Notes under the pieces: generated by a model
The model's input: only the letters and a program-made list of their open reading frames with translations
What the model was told of the DNA's origin: nothing
The model's database searches: none
Position numbers and translations under genes: made by a program
From: Saccharomycopsis malanga
Taxonomy: Eukaryota; Ascomycota; Saccharomycetes; Ascoideales; Saccharomycopsidaceae
NCBI GenBank assembly: GCA_004014935.1
Contig: CP025322.1
Span: forward strand, 62,001 to 126,000
Direction of reading: 5' to 3'
Length of the DNA: 64,000 nucleotides
Part shown: positions 40,589-49,515 of the stretch, one piece after another
Position numbering within the stretch: the stretch's first letter is position 1
Layout: the number at the start of each line of letters is the position of its first letter

Positions 40589-41521
40589 TCATAAAAAGTA
40601 ATCACTTCTTTGTTGTTTTTCTGGGGCCATACGTTGGGAGTCATCCGGTACTGCGCTAAAGATTTTGAACTGAGGGTTCAAATCCTCATCGACTTTCATG
40701 ACACTGGCAACATTACCGCATCTGTAGCAATAGTTAGGAGCTGACCAAACAGTGACCACATCTTTATCTTTGAAATGATACCTGAAGCCCTCCATTACCA
40801 ACTGATGGGCTCTGGCAATGAGTTTCAAGTCGTTGACATAATTGAATTCGCGCGCGACTCTTGAACCAAACAACCAGCCTGCGCCTCTTGGGGACACAGA
40901 CCAGTTTTTCACGTTATCTGGGTCCGACCACACCAAATCACAGAAGCCACCTTCGTGAGGGATTTCTTGGGCTCTGGATAAGACTCTTATCTGGTCGAGC
41001 ATTCTGATTTCTGGGGATAAACCGCCATGGATACAAAGGATCTTACCGTCGATGATAGCAGCCAAGGTTAAGAAGTCAAACACTTGGCAGCAATACTTCC
41101 AGACTGTTGTTGAACCGTATTTGGTCAAGCATTCCTCGTAAAAGCCGTACACCTGAGTGATCTGTCTAGATTCATGATTACCTCTTACCAATGTGATTCT
41201 CGAAGGGTATTTCACCTTGAGACACATCAACAAAGTGAAGGTCTCCAAAGAAAAATACCCACGATCAACGTAATCGCCCAAAAAGATGTAATTTATGTTA
41301 TCTGGAAACCCTCCGGAGATTCTGAACAACTCCAACAAATCATGGAACTGGCCATGGATATCGCCACAAACAGTTACGGGGCTCTTCACTGGCTGGATAT
41401 TGGACTCCTCCATGAGGATTTCCTTGACCATCTCGCAGAGTTCCTTCATATCATTTTCATGTAACGACTGGCACTTTTTGACCGTCTCGAGCCATTCGTC
41501 TGGTCCTCTTCTTCCTGGCAT
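40589..41521 (-). CDS. SIT4: Sit4 (PP6-type) serine/threonine phosphatase catalytic subunit
   Basis: 310 residues, nearly the length of S. cerevisiae Sit4 (311). All PPP-family metal motifs are present: GDIHGQ, GDYVDRG, GNHE, and later HGG and [11 protein letters not shown]. The N-terminus [25 protein letters not shown] is specifically Sit4/PP6-like rather than PP2A. The C-terminal YFL matches the methylated tail of PP2A-like enzymes. Sit4 acts in TORC1 signalling, G1/S transit and Elongator-linked tRNA modification. Confidence 0.96.
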   Translation of the reverse strand: MPGRRGPDEWLETVKKCQSLHENDMKELCEMVKEILMEESNIQPVKSPVTVCGDIHGQFHDLLELFRISGGFPDNINYIFLGDYVDRGYFSLETFTLLMCLKVKYPSRITLVRGNHESRQITQVYGFYEECLTKYGSTTVWKYCCQVFDFLTLAAIIDGKILCIHGGLSPEIRMLDQIRVLSRAQEIPHEGGFCDLVWSDPDNVKNWSVSPRGAGWLFGSRVAREFNYVNDLKLIARAHQLVMEGFRYHFKDKDVVTVWSAPNYCYRCGNVASVMKVDEDLNPQFKIFSAVPDDSQRMAPEKQQRSDYFL

Positions 41522-42587
41522 CGTGTATTTGTTGCTTTGATGTTATTATGTCCTGATTTATGGTACCGTGCAATGAAGATTACCAATAAAAATTGCCATA
41601 TGGAGTTGTGCTTAATAATGCCGATGCCACTGGTTGTCGATAATAGCAACTTGAAACACTAAACGCTGATAATAATATAAAGACACAGCGCAAAACAGGG
41701 AATCCACAGATATTTGCCAAATTCGCCGTTGGTTTCTCTCTTGTTCAAAGTACAGAATCAACCCACAATTATACACACAGATCCAGTAAAAGTCCTCTAT
41801 ATTTACCTGTGATTATAATTTTACGGTCTTCTGATACAAAATTCCTTGGTTTTTCGAGTCTGAGAATCATTGGGGCGTTTTTTCCGGTTTTTTTTCTGTT
41901 GCCGCTTTTTTATTAGTCACGTGAGGATGCTTATGTAATTGTTGGTTTGAACATGATGATGGGTATAGATAGTATGGTATAGGAGTAAGGTGGGTGTGTT
42001 TTATTGGAGGCTGTTGAAAGAGTATTTGTAGGCAGTTTATAGTATTAGGGTTTTATAATACCTTTGTAGTTTGATTGAGCTGAGAAATTTAGTAATGTGT
42101 ATTGAGTGAGGTAAATAATTATAAGTATACACATGAAAATTGAACAGGCAAAAGAAGATATTATTAGATAAGAGGCAAAATTTGTTGAAACCGAATTCAA
42201 TGACCTAATTGATTACTATAAAATGTGCCAATTGAAGATTCCATTTGAGTAAAGTATCACTGATGGGCTAATAATGGGTAAACTCTGAGGCGATTGCAAT
42301 CAGTGCTGTTGCAATCAGTAGTGTAAAAGTAGTAAAACCATTGTTCTAAAAGAGCTGAAAAATTAAATCCTGAGAAATGAGCTAAAAAGTCTTTAGTTCT
42401 AAAAAGAAACTCTACATTTATTGTATAAACAGAAAAAGAACCAATGACTTTGAACAAATTAACAGAAAAGAAAGAATAGTTTAACAAAACAAACTATCCA
42501 AAATATATAAAACCAAAAATGACCCAAAATGACCCCAAATTGTCCAAAATTGTCCAAAAACATCAAACCTTGCGCATAAACCAACTT
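41522..42587. other. Region between SIT4 promoter and first hexose transporter
   Basis: 1.07 kb. It includes a 15-bp tandem duplication (TTGCAATCAGT repeated, 42294-42323) and a run of CCAAAATGACC/CCAAAATTGTCC words just after the transporter stop (42515-42560). Confidence 0.4.
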
Positions 42588-44234
42588 TCAAACATCCACT
42601 TTATCTTCGTCATCAATTGATCTGACATTTTCAATGATTGTAGTGTCTGATTTCTTTTCTGAAGAGACAAAATCTGCGGTTCTCCAAGCATAAGGGCGTG
42701 TTTCATACAATTCGTCGATTTCCTCCAACTTTAGATTTTTGGTTTCATAGACAAAGTAAAAGGTGAACAAAAAGGCAAGAATATTACATCCGCCCCAAAT
42801 AAAGTAGACTTTAGCACCCAATCCAGCGTTTCCTGGTCCTTTATCCACCAAGTAAGGGGTGGCATAGGCGATTGCAAAGTTCCATAACCAATTGGAGGCA
42901 GTGGACACTGCAACAGACTTGGCTCTCAATTTCAATGGGAAAATCTCACCGCAAATAACCCAAACAATAGGACCAAAAGATAAGCCAAAGAATCCAATGA
43001 AAATGCAAATAAAAGCAATCATCACCTTGTTAGCAGTATCTCCTCCACCTGCGGCAACCGCCGTTATGGATATGATAAAGTCACATATAGCCATACCGGC
43101 AGAACCTACCAAAAGAATAGGTCTTCTGCCGAAATATTCAACGCAAAACATTCCGGGGATTGTCATGATTGCGTTCATGGAGTTGCAAACAATTGAAATG
43201 ACAAAAGAGTTGCTAATTCCTGCTTCTTTAAAGAATGTGACACCGTAATAGAATACAAAATTGATACCTGTGAGTTGTTGAAATGCTTGAACACCTATTC
43301 CTGTGATGATTCTTTTGAGTTGATGGCCTTCGGTACTGAAAACGTCTTTCCAACCGGAATTTCCAAGCGTCAATTCATAATCGTAATTGGCTTTGATTTC
43401 GTCGTATTCCTGTTCAATGGAAGAGTCTTCAATAGGCTTTTGACGCAATACAGACAAAGATTTCAATGCTTTCTCACGTTTGCCTTTGGCAACATAGAAA
43501 CGAGGGGTTTCTGGCAAAGCTAGAAACCCTAATCCAATGATAAGAGCCCAGGAATGTTGTACTGCAATTGGAATTCTGTAACTCCCACTGTCGTTTCTGC
43601 CGTGTGTGGCATTGACAATAACGGTAGCCAAAACCAAGCCAAATGCAAAAGCAAATTGATACAATGATACAATTGCCCCGCGGACGTTTTTGGGAACAGT
43701 TTCGGACTGATATAAAGGAACTACAGCAGCAACAACACCTACTCCAAACCCAGCAAAGAACCGGCCAGCAATAAGCAAATTGATCTCCGTTGCTGCGGTT
43801 TGCAAGGCTATACCAAGGTTAAAAAATACCAAGGTCCCTATAATAATACACCACCGTCTGCCTATGGTATCTGAAGCTGCTGGTGCCATCATCGCACCTA
43901 CAAAAGTCCCAAGAGATAATATAGACACTATGACTGCGTTTTCTGTGGATGAGAACCTGCCTACCAAGGTTCTAGGAAACCGTTCCAACACATAGTCCAT
44001 GGCCAATATTCCACTGATAGTCCCTGTATCATAGCTGCAATTGTTAGTAATCCACAACTTCGACATGCAAGATGCTCTATTCAAGATGCTCTATTCAACA
44101 TACCCCATAAGCATGCCACTGAAGGCAGCAAAAACACCAACGAAGATGGACATGAAGCTGGAGCCTGTTTTGGGACTTTTCTCTTGGGTGCCCAAGATGC
44201 TCGTACATAAATCTTTCAACACTTTTACTGCCAT
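42588..44234 (-). CDS. HGT-type hexose transporter with one intron
   Basis: Sugar porter of the major facilitator superfamily, 12 membrane spans, 525 residues after splicing: exon 1 44104-44234, exon 2 42588-44034. Without splicing the frame opens with unrelated residues and lacks the first span. With the 69-bp intron removed it reads SIFVGVFAAFSGMLMG joined to YDTGTISG, aligning exactly with the neighbour at 46186-47793. Family marks: DTIGRRW after span 2, PETPRFYVAKG after span 6, QQLTGINFVFYYG in span 7, YFGRRP, and YETKNLKLEEIDELYE at the end. It is a paralogue of the neighbour, in the same orientation, with a repeat cluster between them. It looks intact. Confidence 0.88.
44035..44103 (-). 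other. Spliceosomal intron in the first hexose transporter
   Basis: 69 bp on the minus strand: donor GTATGT (44098-44103), branch site TACTAAC (44043-44049), acceptor TTGCAG ending at 44035. It splits a Gly codon (GG^C) in the conserved GYDTG motif of the first membrane span. The paralogue at 46186-47793 has no intron at this position. Confidence 0.92.
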
Positions 44235-44550
44235 TATTGATCTCTGTCGCTATGTTACCTACAAAACTCTTTTGGAGCCGCTGCAAGTATCTAATTATAC
44301 CAAATATTCGAGATCCTCGGTGATTTGGAGAAAAACTGCCTACAAAGCGAAATATTTCAATTCAATTTACTTGAACCAGCCCAACGTGCCCGCGATGCTA
44401 TATGAAAAATTAACTTAATTCCGAGTTTTTTCTTTTTTCCGTGATTTTCGCTTACAAAAGACCCAAAATGAGTCAAAATGGCTTAATACGGAAAGCACAT
44501 CTTGCTGAATTGGTTAAACCAACTTTCAAAATCACAAGTGAAAAACTACA

Positions 44551-44613
44551 GAAGCCACTGGGCCGTATGGCTCAGTGGTGAGTGCTCTCGGAGAAGAGAA
44601 AAGACCTGGCAGG
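44551..44613 (+). mobile_element. SINE head fragment D1
   Basis: 5' head only: GCCACTGGGCC, then A box TGGCTCAGTGG (44568-44578) and the CTCTCGGAGAAGAG hairpin. It breaks off before the B box. It is followed directly by a TAA-rich tract ending TAATATCATATA (44614-44654), which reads like the tail of an opposite-strand copy. Confidence 0.75.
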
Positions 44614-44654
44614 ATAATAATAACAAAATAATAAAATAATAATAATATCATATA

Positions 44655-44826
44655 GGCCACTGGGCCATTTGGCTCAGTGGTCCGTGCTCTCGGAGAAGAG
44701 AAAAAAGACCTAACAGGAACACGGGTTCGATTCCCAAGACGATACTTTTACTCGCTGCTTTTTATGATGCTGAACGTGAATTCACAGGCAAGTGCAACTG
44801 TCTGAAAGATGGCCTAGTCAAAAAGG
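44655..44826 (+). mobile_element. SINE head and half body, copy D2, with perfect A and B boxes
   Basis: A box TGGCTCAGTGG (44670-44680) and B box GGTTCGATTCC (44724-44734), both exact matches to the Pol III tRNA consensus, 54 bp apart as in tRNAs with a long variable arm. The head contains CTCTCGGAGAAGAG, able to form a 4-bp stem like an anticodon arm. The body matches copies A-C to about 44826, then the 3' half and tail are missing. TTTT and TTTTT runs follow the B box. Confidence 0.85.
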
Positions 44827-45022
44827 TTGTAGGGGCGGGCTAGGGGCAGACCTTAGCTTGTTATTTTGGTCCCGATGATGCTACTTGTGTTGAGTATCTA
44901 GAGACCTTTTCCAAATAGGAGAGCAAAGCTTCAGCTATCGTTTTGTCATTAATCAAGTTCAGAACCATGTCTGAGCTTATGTTATGTTCTTCTTGCTCAA
45001 TTGTCCATTTCCTGTATGTACC

Positions 45023-45055
45023 ATAATAATAATAATATCATATATTTCAAGCCCA
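45023..45055 (-). mobile_element. SINE 3' end, left part of a split copy (E)
   Basis: Minus-sense tail: (TAA)n, TATCATATATTTCAAGCCCA, stopping exactly where the inverted-repeat element begins. The missing continuation (GTACAT, AGTTTCGTAT, GCGCT) reappears at 45957-45990. Confidence 0.7.
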
Positions 45056-45951
45056 TGTAATATTAAGATGAGTTTGTATTGACCGGAGAATGGGTAATGA
45101 ATATTCTTAAAATCGTCTGTTCGTTTGCTGCTGCCAAAAGGATTACGAAACAAACTAGGAATCCAATGTGACCAAGGGGTACGTGAAGAATTCTTCTGAT
45201 TTGGTGTATAATTCGAGTTATTTGATTGATGGTTCGAATCATTTATTAATAACAGTTGGTTGAATGTGAACAGCGCCTTGATGAGATTCCTTTCTGTGCT
45301 TCAAACGTGCAAAAATGGGAGTAAGTGGAGAAATTATGAAGAATTTACCCTTAAAAACATAGTCGAACAAAAATTTAATAATAAGATCTCTAGAAAGAAC
45401 CAACATCTCGCAAAATGAGTAGCTGATTGCGCGTCCCATCCAATTCTCACTCGAGGATAATTTGATAATAATGGTGAGTAGAGATAAATCTAAGAGGGTA
45501 TCCATATTCTACTGAGCCATGAGAGCCATAAACCAAGTGAAAAAAACTGGTTGGAAAGAGCGCTGAAGCAACGGTGGCTGTAAAAGAGTTGACAACATTA
45601 TTTTCTAAAGAGGATTAGGAATTTTGATCAGCAGTAGTGGCAGCAGTGTAAACAGTTTCGGTGACTGTTTGAGCGAACAACAGTGAATATTCACCAGAGG
45701 TATCCAAGACATTTATTCGACGACAAGTTGCCAATTAAAAATTGGAGTACTGAAGTCATCGCGTACATACGGAACTGATATGTATTGGGCTTGAAATATA
45801 AGATTATTATTATTATAGTACTGAATTTATGGATGAAGTAACAAGCAGGGCAGTCGTAACGAACACGAACTGGTACGACTTCCATGTAATATTAAGATGA
45901 GTCTACGTTTTAACCATTCTCCAGTCAATACAAACTCATCTTAATATTATA
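45056..45951. mobile_element. 0.9-kb element with 38-bp terminal inverted repeats, inserted in a SINE
   Basis: The left end (45056-45093, beginning TGTAATATTAAGATGAGT) and right end (45914-45951, same on the other strand) match at 36 of 38 positions. A further direct copy of the first 18 bp lies at 45885-45902, so the right end can fold as a hairpin. The interior contains a truncated SINE (45755-45816) and no recognised transposase; the largest frame is 88 codons. It resembles a non-autonomous DNA transposon (MITE-like), but no superfamily or clear target duplication can be named: flanks are GCCCA on the left and GGCCG on the right. Confidence 0.6.
45746..45825 (+). mobile_element. 5'-truncated SINE (F) with 9-bp target-site duplication
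   Basis: The insert 45755-45816 consists only of the last part of the SINE (CGTACATACGGAACTGATATG, TGGGCTTGAAATATAAGATT, then an ATT-rich tail). It is flanked by perfect AGTACTGAA at 45746-45754 and 45817-45825. 5' truncation with an intact tail is typical of reverse-transcriptase-driven insertion. Confidence 0.82.
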
Positions 45952-45956
45952 GGCCG

Positions 45957-45990
45957 GTACATAATAGTTTCGTATGCGCTGTCTTTGCAA
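45957..45990 (-). mobile_element. SINE fragment, right part of the split copy (H)
   Basis: GTACATAATAGTTTCGTAT then GCGCTGTCTTT, matching the minus-sense SINE immediately inward of the CCCA where fragment E stops. Together with E it brackets the inverted-repeat element. Confidence 0.6.
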
Positions 45991-46185
45991 AAGCTACAAT
46001 TAAAAATAATAAAGAGCTTTTATTAAGAGGTAAACTCAAACAAGCTGGAACAAATAAAAACAGATATCATAGACTTTCATCGCAAATAAAATTAAACAAA
46101 AGTGGTAGAACTAATCAAATCACTACTGAAAATCAGGAAACAAAAGGAAGAAAGAAAAAAAAAATTCAAGAAATCAAGAGTCTTT

Positions 46186-47793
46186 TTAGACACTAACGTC
46201 GGAATGAGCGACGTTTTCCTTTGGTTCAGTTTCGACCTTTGTAGCTGGAACAGAAGCGTCGTGATCCATAAAAGTTGTTGGGCGGAATTTGGAGGATTTC
46301 CAAGCGTGAGGACAAGTGTCGTATAATTCGTCGACTTGTTCCAACTTCAAGTTCTTAGTTTCGTAGACAAACAAGTAGGCAAAGACGAAACAAATCAAAT
46401 TGCAGGATCCCCAGATGAAGTAGACCTTTGGGCCCAAATTGGCGTTTCCTGGGCCCTCGTCGACCAAGTAAGGGGTTGCGTAAGCAATAGCAAAGTTCCA
46501 CAACCAATTAGAGGCGGTACTGAGGGCAATGGACTTTGCTCTGACTCTCAAGGGGAAGATTTCGCCGCAAATGACCCAGCAAATCGGGCCCCAGGTGGCG
46601 GCAAAGAAGGCGATGAAGATACAGATGAAGGCGATCATGACGTTATTGGAAGCACCGTTGTCGTTTGAGGCGACAGAGGTGATGGACACAATGTAGTCGG
46701 AGACAAACATGCCAATGGCACCAATGAGAACCAACGGTCTTCTGCCCAAGAGCTCGACAAGAATGATGCCCGGGATGGTTGTGACGGTGTTGATGACGTT
46801 ACAGATGACGGAGATCAAGAAGGAGTTTTTGATTCCGGCGTTTTTGAAGAAGGTGACTCCGTAATAGAAGACAAAGTTGACCCCGGTCAACTGCTGCAAA
46901 GCCTGTAGAACAATGCCTGTAAACAATCTTTTTCTCTGGTGGTTTCCGGCAGCAACAGTGTCCAACCAGCCCGAAGAGCCCACCGACAACTCGTAGTCGT
47001 GGTTGGCCTTGATTTCCTCGTATTCCTCGAGGACCGCTGGATGGTCAATTGGCAATCTTCTGAGACGCGACAACGAGTCAAGTGCCTTGTCTCTTTTGTC
47101 TCTTTTGACGTAGAATCTAGGCGACTCTGGCAAAAAGATCATGCCCACGCCCAACACCAAGGCCCACACAAACTGCACAGCAATAGGAATCCGGTACGAG
47201 CCCGAGTCGTTTCTCTTGTGGGTCGCATTGTTGATGATATTGGCAAGAAGCAACCCAATGGTGATGGCAAACTGGTACAACGACACCAAAGCCCCCCGGA
47301 TCCACTTTGGAACAGACTCCGACTGGTACAATGGGATAGTCGAGGAGATCAAGCCCACTCCGAGCCCCGCAAACACTCTGCCGGCCACCAACAACTTGAT
47401 TCCGGTTGCTGCCGTCTGCAAAATGATCCCAAAGTTGAACACAATCAAGGACGACAAGATAAGCGTCCATTTACGGCCAAACCAGTCCGAGAAGTATGGC
47501 GCACTGAGCGACCCAACAAACGTTCCGAGCGACAAGATGGACACAATCAACGAGTTTTCTGACGACGAGAACTTGCCGTCCAAGTCCTCCGGAAACCGTT
47601 CGAGCACATAATCCATAGCCAAGATCCCCGAGATGGTTCCTGTGTCGTAACCAAACAAAATTCCTCCAAAGGCTGCAAACACTCCGACAAAAATCGCCAT
47701 GAAGGTCGACCCTTCTGACTTTTCCTCGGTGTTAACAAATCTTCTAATAAGCGACTTTTTTTGTACTGTGGACATTTTTGACCAATTGTTCAT
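46186..47793 (-). CDS. HGT-type hexose transporter, intronless
   Basis: 535 residues, 12-span sugar porter. Cytosolic N-terminus about 1-30, then FVGVFAAFGGILFGYDTGTISG in span 1, DWFGRKW, PESPRFYVKRDKR, QQLTGVNFVFYYG in span 7, LLGRRP and YETKNLKLEQVDELYD. Over most of its length it parallels the transporter at 42588-44234, and the two clearly arose by duplication. It is noticeably more GC-rich with a narrower codon choice than its neighbours (AAG, TTG, GGT and TCC types), suggesting strong expression. A second ATG six codons in (47775) is also possible. The long upstream region has Mig1-like boxes. Confidence 0.93.
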   Translation of the reverse strand: MNNWSKMSTVQKKSLIRRFVNTEEKSEGSTFMAIFVGVFAAFGGILFGYDTGTISGILAMDYVLERFPEDLDGKFSSSENSLIVSILSLGTFVGSLSAPYFSDWFGRKWTLILSSLIVFNFGIILQTAATGIKLLVAGRVFAGLGVGLISSTIPLYQSESVPKWIRGALVSLYQFAITIGLLLANIINNATHKRNDSGSYRIPIAVQFVWALVLGVGMIFLPESPRFYVKRDKRDKALDSLSRLRRLPIDHPAVLEEYEEIKANHDYELSVGSSGWLDTVAAGNHQRKRLFTGIVLQALQQLTGVNFVFYYGVTFFKNAGIKNSFLISVICNVINTVTTIPGIILVELLGRRPLVLIGAIGMFVSDYIVSITSVASNDNGASNNVMIAFICIFIAFFAATWGPICWVICGEIFPLRVRAKSIALSTASNWLWNFAIAYATPYLVDEGPGNANLGPKVYFIWGSCNLICFVFAYLFVYETKNLKLEQVDELYDTCPHAWKSSKFRPTTFMDHDASVPATKVETEPKENVAHSDVSV

Positions 47794-49515
47794 GCCAAAA
47801 TATGTTCCAATCTGCCTCAGATCTCGCGGATTTCAGGGCCTTTTATAATAAAATTCCCATCCTTCCAAGGGGCTGCGCTACCTGGGGCTCCTATTATGCT
47901 GTTAATCCTTAGTTTGCATATATAAAAAAAAGTCTTTATTATGAGACTGACAAAAAAAAAAAAGGTTTCAAAAAAGGTTTTAAGAGCTTGCATACAGTGA
48001 CCTAATACTATATGCATGCCCCAGACTTGAAAGACCAAAAACGGAGTGTCACCGCGCCTGTGCGTCTGCACTCCACACACACCCCTTTGCATGACACTGC
48101 ATGGCCTGGCATGGCGTGGCATATACATCTGCTATTATTGCATATGCTCTATTGCTTTGAGCTGCACTAGGGGTCGTCCTCGTCCGTCCCACAGTGCCGT
48201 GCATACTACAGCATGCATGCATGCATGTCACAGCACGCAGTTGTTCAAAACTTGCTGCCAGCCGCATAGTCCCGCTTGGTTCAATCGTATGGAGAAACTT
48301 TGTAGGTCATTGATAATCATGCAGCCCAAAATATGGGGAAGCACAAGTTTAATTTCTTCATCTATCTTTATGAGATTTGAATTGTTAATGCAATTACGCA
48401 AATGTGTGAATAAATTACACCCACAAGCATTTTGCCATTCTACCATTTTGCCACGTTTTTTACGGTCAATGGTAAAAAAAAATTTCCAACGAGCGATTTT
48501 TCAGATATCAGCTGCTTTAGCATGGTGTTAAATATGCACTTGTAAAGCTGCTTTATGCCGGCTAGACTACTGCAGATTAAAAAGAAAAAAAAACCATTTG
48601 TTTTAATGTAAAAACAAAGAAAAGAAAGAAGAACGGCAGTCCTTTTCTTCTCTATTTGCAAATTAACATGATTAATTTTATAATCAATTGCCTATTTGCG
48701 GTGCCCCACATATATGACAAAGAAAGAACTCGGGTTTTTCTTATTAACCGGAATAATCCACAATGGACCCAGTCCAACGGATAACAGTATAAAAACACGC
48801 ACGCATGCATAGCGTCACGCACAAAGCAGACGTTTCCCCCAGGTGCTGCACAGTATTCTTCCGTGGACGTATGCACTCCACATTTTATTAGTACGTGCAT
48901 ATACCACGAATGTAAGTAAAGCAATGCAAATCTTCTCGTTTGGGCTGCTTGAAGACTAGCCAGCCCCACGCTGGAAAAATTTTTCGTGTCCCACGTCTTG
49001 CTCCAACACGCCAAGAACGTCCCACAGGCCCATTTTTCCGTATTAGCGGCAATTAGGGGGTCAGCCCCGCGATTGTCTTGCAGAACCGTGCAGGAGGAGG
49101 CCTGTTAATAGTTTCGTTAAAAAAAAAGACTTTTTTTTTCCCCGTATTACAGAAGTTGAATGTTTCTTTAATAGTATATTGTACTATAGTATAGAATGTA
49201 TGTAAGTATATGAGGAACTTTTTTTGATATAGTTTGATAGGCGATATTGTTAAGATTTGTTTGAAATAAGCCGTATTTTTGGTTAAACGACTGCTTATAA
49301 AACATGTGTAGACACCGTCAATGAACACTATAGTTAATCATTATATTTTAGTCAGTTAATCCAAGGTTTCTCCTCTTGAGACAAAATAGGTGCTAATCTC
49401 GCAAAAGGGTTGATTATTTTTCCGAAACTGGATTTATGTTTTTCCCCTCTTGTATCATTATTTACACAAAATAATGTGATGAAAGCAAGTATATTTTTTT
49501 ATGTTGGATGAACAA
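47794..49515 (-). promoter_or_regulatory. Long promoter of the second hexose transporter
   Basis: 1.7 kb without a gene. It contains (GCAT)n at 48211-48227 and further ATGCATG words (about 48010-48018, 48800-48810). Three matches to the Mig1 core SYGGGG lie on the minus strand (48019-48024, 48837-48842, 49065-49070), a plausible arrangement for glucose-regulated transcription. The stretch nearest 49515 is the 3' side of the Hook-like gene. Confidence 0.45.

Larger units (their letters stand above)
44235..46185. other. Repeat cluster between the two hexose transporters
   Basis: 1.95 kb packed with SINE pieces (44551-44613, 44655-44826, 45023-45055, 45755-45816, 45957-45990) and one element with terminal inverted repeats (45056-45951). 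The promoter of the first transporter must lie in the first 300 bp. No credible host gene. Confidence 0.7.

Noticed and set aside
42588-44084. First hexose transporter as an N-terminally truncated pseudogene
   Set aside because: A canonical 69-bp intron with TACTAAC branch site restores the first exon and full span 1.
45239-45505. 88-codon frame inside the inverted-repeat element as a transposase remnant
   Set aside because: No DDE/D pattern or zinc-finger motif. Too short and hydrophobic to support the claim.
45590-45710. Cell-wall protein fragment (VTETVYTAATTAD) on the minus strand
   Set aside because: Thr-rich stretch of about 30 codons only; no signal peptide, repeat or neighbouring conserved part.
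46939-47562. 207-codon plus-strand frame inside the second hexose transporter
   Set aside because: A shadow frame produced by the strong codon bias of the transporter; rich in Arg, Gln and His with no domain.
48046-48531. 161-codon plus-strand frame with many Cys and His
   Set aside because: It runs through the GCATGC-rich promoter repeats, has no family resemblance, and sits in the expected regulatory region.
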